Origin: Candidatus Omnitrophota bacterium
GTDB taxonomy: Bacteria; Omnitrophota; Omnitrophia; Omnitrophales; Danuiimicrobiaceae
NCBI GenBank assembly: GCA_016206945.1
Contig: JACQQP010000149.1
Location: 1 to 6,754 of the forward strand
DNA length: 6,754 nucleotides
Direction of reading: 5' to 3'
Made by a program: the position numbers and the translations under genes. Shown piece after piece: positions 1 to 5,383 of this stretch (the first letter of the stretch is position 1; every line of letters starts with the position of its first letter). The notes under the pieces were generated by a model that did not search any database, was not told the origin of the DNA, and saw only the letters and a program-made list of their open reading frames with translations.

Positions 1-300
1 AAGCAGAAAACACTTTCGCTTGAGGCCATTGATCATCATATCATTGGTGCCGCGAAGTCTTTTTATGAAAGTGAAAAAGATGTCCGCATTCTCATCGCGC
101 CTCTTCTGACGAGGCCGTGTCATTCGCGAATTCCCGCAAGAGAATCAGTCCCCTTTATTTTAGCGGGTAAAAATGTAATGCCCGATGAAATCGAACGGTT
201 TAATGAAGCGGCGGCTCATCTTTCGCGATTCCGAGTGCGCGAAGGTTGGAAATTGATCGAGCACCTCGTTATGGGAAAGGAATTGGTTGGGGTTTCTTAG
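1..300 (+). CDS. apgM: ApgM-family (iPGM superfamily) protein, C-terminal 99 residues; possible homoserine kinase
   Basis: The 5' part lies outside the window. The reading frame is open from base 1 and stops at TAG 298-300. The visible part fits, without gaps, the end of the archaeal-type cofactor-independent phosphoglycerate mutase family: LEAIDHHIIG, then RILIAPLLTRP, then RESVPFILAG, then EGWKLIEHL. One bacterial branch of this family is found beside aspartokinase and threonine genes and has been proposed to be a homoserine kinase; the overlap with lysC here agrees with that. The reaction is therefore uncertain: phosphoglycerate mutase or homoserine phosphorylation, in the cytoplasm. Odd point: family members usually have P-D-H-P-T-P and R-T-H-T in this stretch, where D and H bind metal. 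Here the aligned residues are P-L-L-T-R-P (bases 100-117) and R-I-P-A (127-138), so those ligands appear to be missing. The family call is fairly sure; activity is not. Confidence 0.75.
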   Translation, partial: KQKTLSLEAIDHHIIGAAKSFYESEKDVRILIAPLLTRPCHSRIPARESVPFILAGKNVMPDEIERFNEAAAHLSRFRVREGWKLIEHLVMGKELVGVS

Positions 301-1517
301 TGGCGCTCATTGTTCAAAAGTTTGGCGGAAGTTCCGTTGCGAACGCCGAACGAATCAAACGCGTTGCGAAGCGTGTCGTCGAGACAAAGCGTAAAGGTCA
401 CCGATTGGTGGTGGTGGTCTCAGCGCTTGGCGATACCACCGACGAGCTTTTGGATTTAGTGGGATCCATAACCGATCGGCCGAGCGAGCGCGAAATGGAC
501 ATGCTGCTTGCAACGGGTGAGCAAGTTTCTGTGGCGCTCCTTGCAATGGCAATCCACCGACTTGGTGAGAAAGCCATTTCCTTCACAGGACCTCAGGTCG
601 GCATCATTACGGATCCAACGCATACGAAAGCTCGGATCCTGGATATTAATACGGCGCGGATTGAACAAGCCTTGCGGGATGGGAATATTGTTATCGTTGC
701 GGGTTTTCAAGGGAAGACGGTCGCTGAAGAAATTACGACTTTGGGACGGGGCGGTTCGGATTTAACCGCCGTGGCGCTGGGCAAGGCGCTTCGGGCCAAA
801 CACTGCGAAATCTATACGGACGTGAATGGAATTTATACCGCTGACCCGCGGGTAGTTCCCAGCGCGCGAAAGCTGGATCAGGTAAGTTATGATGAAATTA
901 TGGAACTGGCTTCCCTCGGTGTGCAGGTGATGCAGTCGCGCTCCATTGAAGTGGGAAAAAAATTTAATGTTCCAATTTATGTTCGTTCAAGCCTCAATCA
1001 TTCGCGAGGGACTTTGATCACAAAGGAGAATCCAAAAATGGAAGAAGTCGTGGTGAGCGGCGTGGCACTCAATCTGGATGAAGCAAAGATTACGATCTTT
1101 CGGGTTCCGGATCGGCCTGGAGTTGCAGCTAGGATTTTCAAGGTGATCGCGGACCATGGGATTAATGTGGACATGATCATTCAAAATAAAACGCAAACCA
1201 ATAAAACCGACATTTCGTTTACCGTTGCGAAAAGTGAATTGGAAAGTGCGATGGAAGCGGTGCGCCAAGCTTCCCAGAGCGTTCGTGGCGGACCAGTGAC
1301 GTGCGATGAGAACATTGCCAAGGTAAGCATCGTCGGCGTGGGCATGCGATCTCATACGGGTGTCGCTTCCAAAATGTTCGGCGCGCTTGCAAAAAATAAA
1401 ATCAATATCGACATGATCTCAACTTCGGAAATTAAGGTTTCCTGCGTCGTGCCTGGCAACAAGGGGAAACATGCGGTGCGCGCGATTCATCAGGAATTCG
1501 GTTTGGGTAAGAAGTAA
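300..1517 (+). CDS. lysC: Aspartate kinase (aspartokinase), kinase plus two ACT domains
   Basis: LysC phosphorylates L-aspartate to 4-phospho-aspartate, the first step towards lysine, methionine and threonine, in the cytoplasm. I chose GTG at 300, which overlaps the upstream TAG by one base and gives the family's usual N-terminus MALIVQKFGGSSVA and length (405 residues); the same frame is open further upstream, but a start there would overlap the apgM-like gene. Kinase domain at about residues 1-245: KFGGSS at 7-12, GRGGSD at 149-154, then YTDVNGIYTADPR. ACT domain 1 at about 254-330 contains DRPGVAARIF and NVDMIIQN; ACT domain 2 at about 335-400 contains KVSIVGVGM and NIDMIST. This two-ACT form is the type inhibited by lysine and/or threonine. 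Translation is probably coupled to the gene before it. A strong internal start at 1038 suggests a separate regulatory subunit. Family assignment is very sure; which amino acid inhibits it cannot be read from the sequence. Confidence 0.96.
   Translation: MALIVQKFGGSSVANAERIKRVAKRVVETKRKGHRLVVVVSALGDTTDELLDLVGSITDRPSEREMDMLLATGEQVSVALLAMAIHRLGEKAISFTGPQVGIITDPTHTKARILDINTARIEQALRDGNIVIVAGFQGKTVAEEITTLGRGGSDLTAVALGKALRAKHCEIYTDVNGIYTADPRVVPSARKLDQVSYDEIMELASLGVQVMQSRSIEVGKKFNVPIYVRSSLNHSRGTLITKENPKMEEVVVSGVALNLDEAKITIFRVPDRPGVAARIFKVIADHGINVDMIIQNKTQTNKTDISFTVAKSELESAMEAVRQASQSVRGGPVTCDENIAKVSIVGVGMRSHTGVASKMFGALAKNKINIDMISTSEIKVSCVVPGNKGKHAVRAIHQEFGLGKK
1022..1040 (+). promoter_or_regulatory. 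Internal ribosome binding site and ATG within lysC (predicted aspartokinase beta subunit, 1038-1517)
   Basis: Inside lysC, AAAGGAG (1022-1028) lies 9 bases before an in-frame ATG (1038-1040, residue 247). The product would start MEEVVVSGVALN and run 159 residues, consisting only of the two ACT domains. In Bacillus subtilis aspartokinase II and Corynebacterium glutamicum LysC, an in-frame internal start at this same domain boundary makes a beta subunit that joins the full-length alpha subunit. The signal here is stronger than the one visible for the full-length start. The site is directly seen; its use is inferred by analogy. Confidence 0.6.
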
Positions 1518-1533
1518 GATCCCTTAGAGAAAC

Positions 1534-1561
1534 TTGTTATTTTCATACCAAATGGTATACT
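1534..1561 (+). promoter_or_regulatory. Sigma-70-like promoter of the toxin-antitoxin pair (and probably cimA)
   Basis: TTGTTA (1534-1539) and TATACT (1556-1561) are separated by 16 bases, close to the bacterial -35/-10 consensus. Transcription would start near 1568, about 48 bases before the antitoxin ATG. It lies in the 98-base gap after lysC, the largest gap in the first half of the window. No hairpin terminator for lysC is visible before it, so read-through from the upstream genes is also likely. Confidence 0.6.
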
Positions 1562-1588
1562 TTTCTATGTATATAAGTAATACCAAAT
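1545..1588 (+). promoter_or_regulatory. Probable antitoxin operator: inverted repeat plus a repeated half-site
   Basis: ATACCA (1545-1550) and TGGTAT (1553-1558) form a perfect inverted repeat around AA, placed between the -35 and -10 and overlapping the -10. The left part, ATACCAAAT, recurs exactly at 1580-1588, 35 bases further on and just past the predicted transcription start. Small palindromes over the promoter are typical targets of ribbon-helix-helix antitoxins, which repress their own operon. That this antitoxin binds here is inferred. Confidence 0.55.
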
Positions 1589-1615
1589 TAGAGTACTCAG
1601 ATAGGGAGATAAACC

Positions 1616-1873
1616 ATGGATGAGAAAGCGGCAAAAGTCGCTGTGAGCTTGCCACAAGAAACCTTCAAAGAGGTCGAAACGTTGCGTCATGAGCTTGGAC
1701 TTGCTCGAAGCGCTGCTTTTCTTCAGGCGATCCGTCTTTGGCTTCACCGGAAACGTTCAGAAGAGCTTGAGCGGCGTTATGTGGAAGGATACCGGAAAAA
1801 ACCGGAACGTCCTGCAGAAATCGACCCTTTCTTTAGAGCTGGCCTTTCGAGCTTTTCTTCGGAGAAATGGTGA
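1616..1873 (+). CDS. Ribbon-helix-helix antitoxin (MazE-like partner of the following toxin)
   Basis: An 85-residue protein with the pattern of a ribbon-helix-helix DNA-binding domain: a short strand KVAVSLP (residues 7-13), helix ETFKEVETLRHELG, turn, then helix SAAFLQAIRLWLHRKR (32-47). The rest is charged (RKKPERPAEIDPFF) and ends in tryptophan, as expected of a flexible tail that blocks the toxin. The start is well supported: AGGGAG (1603-1608) lies 7 bases before ATG. Its stop overlaps the toxin start (TGATG), so the two are translationally coupled. Likely roles are to neutralise the toxin and to repress the promoter at 1534-1561 through the palindrome there. The fold is read from pattern only; the pairing is well supported by the neighbour. 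Confidence 0.85.
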   Translation: MDEKAAKVAVSLPQETFKEVETLRHELGLARSAAFLQAIRLWLHRKRSEELERRYVEGYRKKPERPAEIDPFFRAGLSSFSSEKW

Positions 1874-2187
1874 TGGAACGCGGGGAAGTTTGGTGGGCGG
1901 ATTTGCCTAAGCCTGTAGGCCGGAGACCTGTAGTGATTCTTTCTAGAAATCGTGCTATCCAAGTAAGGGATTATATTACTGTCGCTGAAGTAACGACAAC
2001 CATCCGTCACATTCCCGTTGAAGTTAAGCTTGGACATGAAGACGGACTTCCCAAAACTTGTGTCATTAATTTAGACGTTGTAAACACGATTCCTAAAAAA
2101 CTTTTATCAGCGCGGGTAGCGATTCTCAAGCCTTCAAAGGTAAAATCAGTCGAAGAAGCTCTTAAATTTGCACTCGATTTAGAATAA
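1873..2187 (+). CDS. mazF: MazF/PemK-family endoribonuclease toxin
   Basis: A 104-residue protein of typical MazF length. It opens MERGEVWWADLPKP, the family's first strand, followed by GRRPVVILSR (residues 16-25, including the conserved arginine region) and VAEVTTTIR (37-45, the conserved threonine region). Family members cut RNA in the cytoplasm and stop growth when free of antitoxin. I prefer ATG at 1873: GGAG (1861-1864) is then 8 bases upstream, and the start overlaps the antitoxin stop by one base. ATG at 1867 would add two residues with poor spacing. The usual catalytic positions look intact, so the toxin is probably active; the RNA target sequence cannot be predicted. cimA follows after 7 bases, an unusual toxin-to-metabolic-gene junction. 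Confidence 0.9.
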   Translation: MERGEVWWADLPKPVGRRPVVILSRNRAIQVRDYITVAEVTTTIRHIPVEVKLGHEDGLPKTCVINLDVVNTIPKKLLSARVAILKPSKVKSVEEALKFALDLE

Positions 2188-2194
2188 GAGCAAC

Positions 2195-3754
2195 ATGAAA
2201 AAAATTCAGATTTACGACACAACCTTACGAGATGGAACTCAAGGCGAGGGGATGAGTTTGTCTCTCAATGACAAGCTCCTGCTTGCAAAACGTTTTGATC
2301 AATTTGGTATTGACTATATCGAAGGCGGCTGGCCTGGTTCTAATCCGAAGGATCTCGCCTTTTTCAAGGAGACTAGGAAGCTAAAATTTAAGCACGCGAA
2401 AGTAGTGGCTTTCGGTTCTACGCGCCGGGCCAACTCTAAAGTTCAGAATGATGACAACATCAAAGCGCTCCTCGAGGCAGGAACGAAAACAGTCACCATT
2501 TTTGGAAAGAGCTGGGATTTTCACGTGAAGAAAGTTTTCAAAACTTCGCTGAAGGAAAATCTCAATATGGTTTACGAATCGGTGCATTATTTAAAGTCAA
2601 AGAAGCTCGAGGTAATTTACGATGCCGAGCACTTCTTTGACGGATTTCGTGAAAACCCAGATTACGCCGTTCAAACAATTCGAGAAGCTCGGAAAGCGGG
2701 CGCTGATACGATTGCACTTTGCGATACCAATGGCGGAAGTCTTCCTCATCAAATCGCAATTGGTGTCAAGGGTGCGCGCAAAGCTATTCGCGCTCCGATC
2801 GGCATCCATGTCCATAATGATGGCGAGCTTGCCGTGGCCAATTCCATTACGGCTGTGGAACATGGAGCCATCCAAGTGCAAGGTACGATCAATGGCTATG
2901 GCGAGCGCTGTGGAAATGCCAATCTCACAAGCATTATCCCAGTCTTACAATTAAAGATGAAGCTTCGTGTATTTCCCGATCGGAAACTTAAGGAACTCAC
3001 CGAACTTTCGCACTATGTGGCTGAAATTTGCAATATGCCGATCGAGAACAATCAGCCGTTTACAGGACAGTCCGCATTTGCGCATAAGGGCGGCGTGCAT
3101 GTCAACGCAATGCTTAAGAATGCGAAAACTTATGAGCATATCAGTCCATCCGCTGTAGGGAACAGCACTCGCTTTTTAGTTTCTGAATTAAGTGGGAAAT
3201 CCAACGTCATGCTCAAGGCGAAAGAACTTAATATCGATCTGGATCAAAATGCGTCGCATACGCGGTCCATTCTTCAGAAAGTGCGGGAGCTTGAAAACCA
3301 AGGCTACCAATTTGAAGCTGCCGACGCCAGTTTTGAACTTCTCATGAAAAAAGAACTTGGTAGGTATAAGAAATTTTTTGAAGTGAGGAATGCGGTTATT
3401 TCCAATGAAATTATCGGAGATAAGAATCCAACCGTAGGTGCCACTGTAAAAATTGAAGTCAAAGGAAAAGAGGAAGTGGCAACTGAAATAGGAAATGGTC
3501 CTGTCGATGCGCTGTATAAAGCGCTGCGCAAAGTTCTTGTTTCCTTTTATCCTGTACTTGAGAAGATTCACTTAACCGACTATAAGGTTCGCGTTGTCGA
3601 TTCTCAGGCGGGCACAGCGGCAAAAGTCCGCGTCTTCATTCAGTTTCAGCATGAAACCGAAAGCTGGTCCACGGTGGGTGTGTCCGAGAATATTATCGAA
3701 GCTTCATGGCAGGCTTTGGTGGACGCCGTTGAGTATAAACTCCTCAAGAGTTGA
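2195..3754 (+). CDS. cimA: (R)-citramalate synthase
   Basis: CimA condenses acetyl-CoA with pyruvate to (R)-citramalate, giving 2-oxobutyrate and isoleucine without threonine. At 519 residues it has the usual length of the long CimA type. The N-terminal TIM barrel begins IYDTTLRDGTQGEGMSLS with the catalytic R12-D13; the metal-binding pair is in IHVHNDGELA (H205, H207), followed by GTINGYGERCGNANL. A linker leads to a C-terminal LeuA-type dimerisation/regulatory domain at about 390-517 (NPTVGATVKI, then DSQAGTAAKVRV), usually the site of isoleucine feedback. GEGMSLS and EGGWPGSNPKD point to CimA rather than isopropylmalate or homocitrate synthase. The start ATG is 7 bases after the toxin stop, with only a weak AAGAG ahead of it. 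The last ~15 codons are duplicated at 4985-5032, and the final residue here (S519) differs from that copy (G). Confidence 0.93.
   Translation: MKKIQIYDTTLRDGTQGEGMSLSLNDKLLLAKRFDQFGIDYIEGGWPGSNPKDLAFFKETRKLKFKHAKVVAFGSTRRANSKVQNDDNIKALLEAGTKTVTIFGKSWDFHVKKVFKTSLKENLNMVYESVHYLKSKKLEVIYDAEHFFDGFRENPDYAVQTIREARKAGADTIALCDTNGGSLPHQIAIGVKGARKAIRAPIGIHVHNDGELAVANSITAVEHGAIQVQGTINGYGERCGNANLTSIIPVLQLKMKLRVFPDRKLKELTELSHYVAEICNMPIENNQPFTGQSAFAHKGGVHVNAMLKNAKTYEHISPSAVGNSTRFLVSELSGKSNVMLKAKELNIDLDQNASHTRSILQKVRELENQGYQFEAADASFELLMKKELGRYKKFFEVRNAVISNEIIGDKNPTVGATVKIEVKGKEEVATEIGNGPVDALYKALRKVLVSFYPVLEKIHLTDYKVRVVDSQAGTAAKVRVFIQFQHETESWSTVGVSENIIEASWQALVDAVEYKLLKS
3710..3754 (+). repeat. Direct repeat copy 1: 3' end of cimA (attL-like)
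   Basis: The last 45 bases of cimA match 4985-5032. The core 3715-3747 is identical to 4993-5025 over 33 bases and encodes LVDAVEYKLLK. After the core the two copies differ at three positions up to the stop (AGT TGA here, GGT TAA there). On the 5' side CAGGC pairs with CAGGGCGG of the other copy. The repeats bracket the MNT/HEPN segment in the same orientation, as expected at the ends of an element inserted into the 3' end of a gene. Confidence 0.85.
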
Positions 3755-3793
3755 AGTGAGAGTGCGACTGTGCCCATCAGTTAGGAGAAGAAA

Positions 3794-4120
3794 ATGAATC
3801 GAGAACGATTGAAACGACTGCTTGCGGAACTCAAAAGAGGGTTAAAGACAATTTATGGCGGGCGCTTAAAGGGGGTTTATCTTTTTGGTTCCTATGCCCG
3901 ACAGGAGCAGGACAGCGAATCAGACGTCGATATTCTTGTCGTGCTGGATCGGTTTAGCCCCACCTACTCTGCAGAGATTAATCGAGTAGGGGATCTTGGT
4001 TCCGAGTTATCGCTCAAATATGGGGTGAGTATCAGCAAAGTATTTGTGAAAGAAAGAGACTGGGCCAATAAAGAAACCCCTTTTCTCGATAATGTTAGGG
4101 AAGAGGCGATCGCAGCATGA
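3794..4120 (+). CDS. MNT-type nucleotidyltransferase (partner of the HEPN protein)
   Basis: A 108-residue minimal nucleotidyltransferase of the DNA polymerase beta-like superfamily. YLFGSYARQEQD (residues 29-40) holds the glycine-serine motif and ESDVDILVV (42-50) the paired aspartates D44 and D46 that bind metal. A third acidic residue is not obvious: the strand where it usually sits reads YGVSISKVFV. Such proteins occur beside HEPN proteins as toxin-antitoxin pairs; in characterised cases the MNT enzyme attaches AMP to a tyrosine of HEPN and silences it. The start is supported by GGAG (3783-3786) 7 bases before ATG. The stop overlaps the start of the HEPN gene (ATGA). The family is sure; that this copy is an active antitoxin is inferred and depends on whether its partner is functional. 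Confidence 0.88.
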   Translation: MNRERLKRLLAELKRGLKTIYGGRLKGVYLFGSYARQEQDSESDVDILVVLDRFSPTYSAEINRVGDLGSELSLKYGVSISKVFVKERDWANKETPFLDNVREEAIAA

Positions 4121-4496
4121 AAGAAGCCCCTCAAAAGCTTCTAATCAAAGCACAAGAGTCCATTAAAACTGCAGAAGTGTTATTGCGAGAAAACCAGACC
4201 GCGTTTGCTGCATCACGTGCTTACTATGCTATGTTTTATGTAGCTGAAGCGCTTTTGTATGAAAAGGGGTTGACGTTTAAAAAACACGGCGGCGTTCACA
4301 GCGCTTTCGGGGAGCACTTCACTAAACCAGGGTTTTTGATCCTAAATTCCATAAAACGTTGGTGAAGGCCTTTGAGAATCGATTAATCAGTGATTACGAC
4401 ATTGACGCTGTAATCCCCTCAGAGGAAGTTCGACTCATGATCGAGCAAGCCAATGAATTTCTCCATGCCGCCAACCGCTATTTAACCGAAAGCTGA
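4117..4496 (+). CDS. HEPN-domain protein (MNT partner), reading frame broken near 4333-4338
   Basis: The N-terminal part (frame of 4117) has the HEPN pattern: AQESIKTAEVLL, then SRAYYAMFYVAEALLYEKG (residues 33-51), then KKHGGVHSAFGEHF. After PGFL (residue 74) that frame leaves the family pattern and stops at 4363-4365. The -1 frame, from GAT at 4338, continues it exactly: DPKFHKTLVKAFENRL, SDYDIDAV, then SEEVRLMIEQANEFL, to TGA at 4494-4496. Joined, it is about 126 residues, the usual length. One missing base in the T-run 4333-4337 or just after it explains the break: a real mutation, an assembly error, or less likely programmed frameshifting. AAGAGG (4101-4106) lies 10 bases before ATG, which overlaps the MNT stop. 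I find no R-x4-6-H ribonuclease motif in either half. HEPN partners of MNT enzymes usually act as toxins. Confidence 0.82.
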
Positions 4497-4561
4497 CTCA
4501 TAAGACTCTGCTTCAGCCTTCAGGCGTTTGGTGGTAAAGTTAGAAGAGACGCTGGCAAAGG

Positions 4562-4861
4562 ATGAGCAACTTGATGGACAGTAAAGACAAGAGAGTTTCA
4601 AGAATTTGGAAGGAAATTGACGAAATTCTTTGGAATGCATGGGACCCCATCGGTGTCAATGGCTTAGAGGGAGCTCGAGATGAGTATCAGAATTATATTG
4701 CTGGGGTGTTTCGTTTATTGGAAGCCAAAGCTACCGAACTACGGATTACAGAGCATCTCCATCAAATCGAGACGCAACAGATGGGGTTGAAAGGTGGTTT
4801 GCCCCATTGCGGGGAAGTTGCAAGGCGATTATTAAATGTCAATCCAAGCGAGCGACACTGA
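4562..4861 (+). CDS. Small conserved-looking protein of unknown function (WDPIGV / DEYQNY / QIETQQMGL type)
   Basis: A 99-residue soluble, mostly helical protein, function not recognised. Its pattern, ILWNAWDPIGV (about residues 22-32), ARDEYQNYIAGVFRLLE (38-54), HLHQIETQQMGLKG (65-78) and EVARRLL, resembles a small family of bacterial hypothetical proteins I know only by appearance; it is reminiscent of DUF1871, but I am not sure of that. No signal peptide, membrane segment or metal motif is visible. ATG at 4574 (start MDSKDKR) may be the true start, since AAAGGA (4557-4562) is 11 bases before it, while the ATG at 4562 has no well-placed ribosome binding site. It lies 65 bases after the HEPN gene, inside the bracketed segment, so it is probably cargo of that segment; a link to MNT/HEPN function is only a guess. 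Confidence 0.68.
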   Translation: MSNLMDSKDKRVSRIWKEIDEILWNAWDPIGVNGLEGARDEYQNYIAGVFRLLEAKATELRITEHLHQIETQQMGLKGGLPHCGEVARRLLNVNPSERH

Positions 4862-4984
4862 GAAATTAAGTATTGCGTCCCAGGAATTATAAGTACAAGA
4901 ATTACGCAGGAATTAGTTTTAAGCTTAAAGTTTCGATCAAGACCTTCGGCTGAGCGATGGATGAGTGTAACAACCAAATGGTAG

Positions 4985-5032
4985 CAGGGCGGTTTGGTGG
5001 ACGCCGTTGAGTATAAACTCCTCAAAGGTTAA
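4985..5032 (+). repeat. Direct repeat copy 2: detached cimA 3' end fragment (attR-like)
   Basis: Read in the frame of codon 4991-4993 this is GLVDAVEYKLLKG followed by TAA (5030-5032), a cimA C-terminus without the rest of the gene. An in-frame TAG at 4982-4984 closes it upstream and there is no proper start, so it is not expressed on its own. It contains AAAGG (5024-5028), 9 bases before the ATG of the next gene. This fits the original junction between cimA and that gene before the 1.2-kb segment arrived. Confidence 0.85.
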
Positions 5033-5037
5033 TCTTC

Positions 5038-5382
5038 ATGTGGTTTATTTCGAAAATTTTAATTTCAAGCTTTATCGTTGCTTTCGCTTCATGGTTGGCT
5101 GGTAAGAAGAGTTTTTTAGCCGGTTTCATCGTGGCCTTGCCAATTACGTCCATCCTGAGTCTTTTATTTGCTTATGTGCAATATAGGGACATGCAAAAAA
5201 TAAATGAATTTGCCATCTCCATTTTAATTTCAGTTCCTTTGTCTCTTTTGTTTTTCGTCCCGTTCGTTTTTAATAAGTGGCTTCACATGAACTTCGTTCT
5301 ATCCTTTTGTTGCGGCATCTTTCTGTTGGCAGTTGCCTTTGTCATTCATCAATGGCTATTTAAAACAAATATTCTGAATTAG
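5038..5382 (+). CDS. Small four-helix inner-membrane protein, DUF3147-like
   Basis: A 114-residue, very hydrophobic protein. Four membrane helices can be drawn at about residues 2-22, 25-47, 57-78 and 84-107. KSFLAGFIVALPITSILSLL (24-43) followed by a YxxxRDMQKI loop and a third helix containing VPLSLLFFVPFV resembles small membrane proteins of the DUF3147 type. These have no established function that I know of; transport or envelope roles would be guesses. The ribosome binding site AAAGG (5024-5028) lies inside the detached cimA tail, and valS starts one base after this gene's stop, so it is probably cotranscribed and translationally coupled with valS. Membrane location is sure; the family name is moderately sure. 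Confidence 0.8.
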   Translation: MWFISKILISSFIVAFASWLAGKKSFLAGFIVALPITSILSLLFAYVQYRDMQKINEFAISILISVPLSLLFFVPFVFNKWLHMNFVLSFCCGIFLLAVAFVIHQWLFKTNILN

Positions 5383-5383
5383 T

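Larger units (their letters stand above)
3755..4984 (+). mobile_element. Putative small inserted segment carrying an MNT/HEPN module and an unnamed gene
   Basis: About 1.23 kb lies between two direct copies of the cimA 3' end. It holds a nucleotidyltransferase, a frameshifted HEPN gene and a 99-residue protein, then 123 bases with no gene (4862-4984), in which CAGGAATTA occurs twice (4881-4889 and 4907-4915). Removing the segment together with one repeat copy leaves an intact cimA that stops just before the next gene, in a tight operon. No integrase, transposase or terminal inverted repeat is visible, so movement would have needed enzymes supplied elsewhere, or homologous recombination. The repeats are seen; insertion is inferred. 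Confidence 0.5.

Noticed and set aside
246..299. Upstream TTG start that would lengthen aspartokinase by 18 residues
   Set aside because: The extension overlaps the end of the preceding gene and has no match to the family; GTG at 300 gives the standard MALIVQKFGGSS start.
987..1355. Antisense open frame of 122 codons opposite lysC
   Set aside because: Lies wholly opposite a clear conserved gene, has no recognisable motif and is a shadow of its codon use.
1500..2194. Possible direct repeat flanking the MazEF module (GGTTTGGGTAAGAAG near 1500 and GATTTAGAATAAGAG near 2176)
   Set aside because: Similarity is loose and purine-rich, with no exact block longer than a few bases, unlike the clear cimA duplication.
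4106..4113. GCGATCGC, the cyanobacterial HIP1 octamer, just before the HEPN gene
   Set aside because: Only one copy was seen in 6.7 kb. Cyanobacterial DNA would normally show several, so this is not evidence of origin.
4881..4915. CAGGAATTA repeated directly 26 bases apart
   Set aside because: Nine bases in AT-rich non-coding DNA; too short to call iterons or an attachment site.
4762..5025. Antisense open frame of 87 codons over the end of the unnamed gene and the non-coding gap
   Set aside because: Composition and content are not protein-like, and it covers the cimA tail duplicate, so it must be fortuitous.
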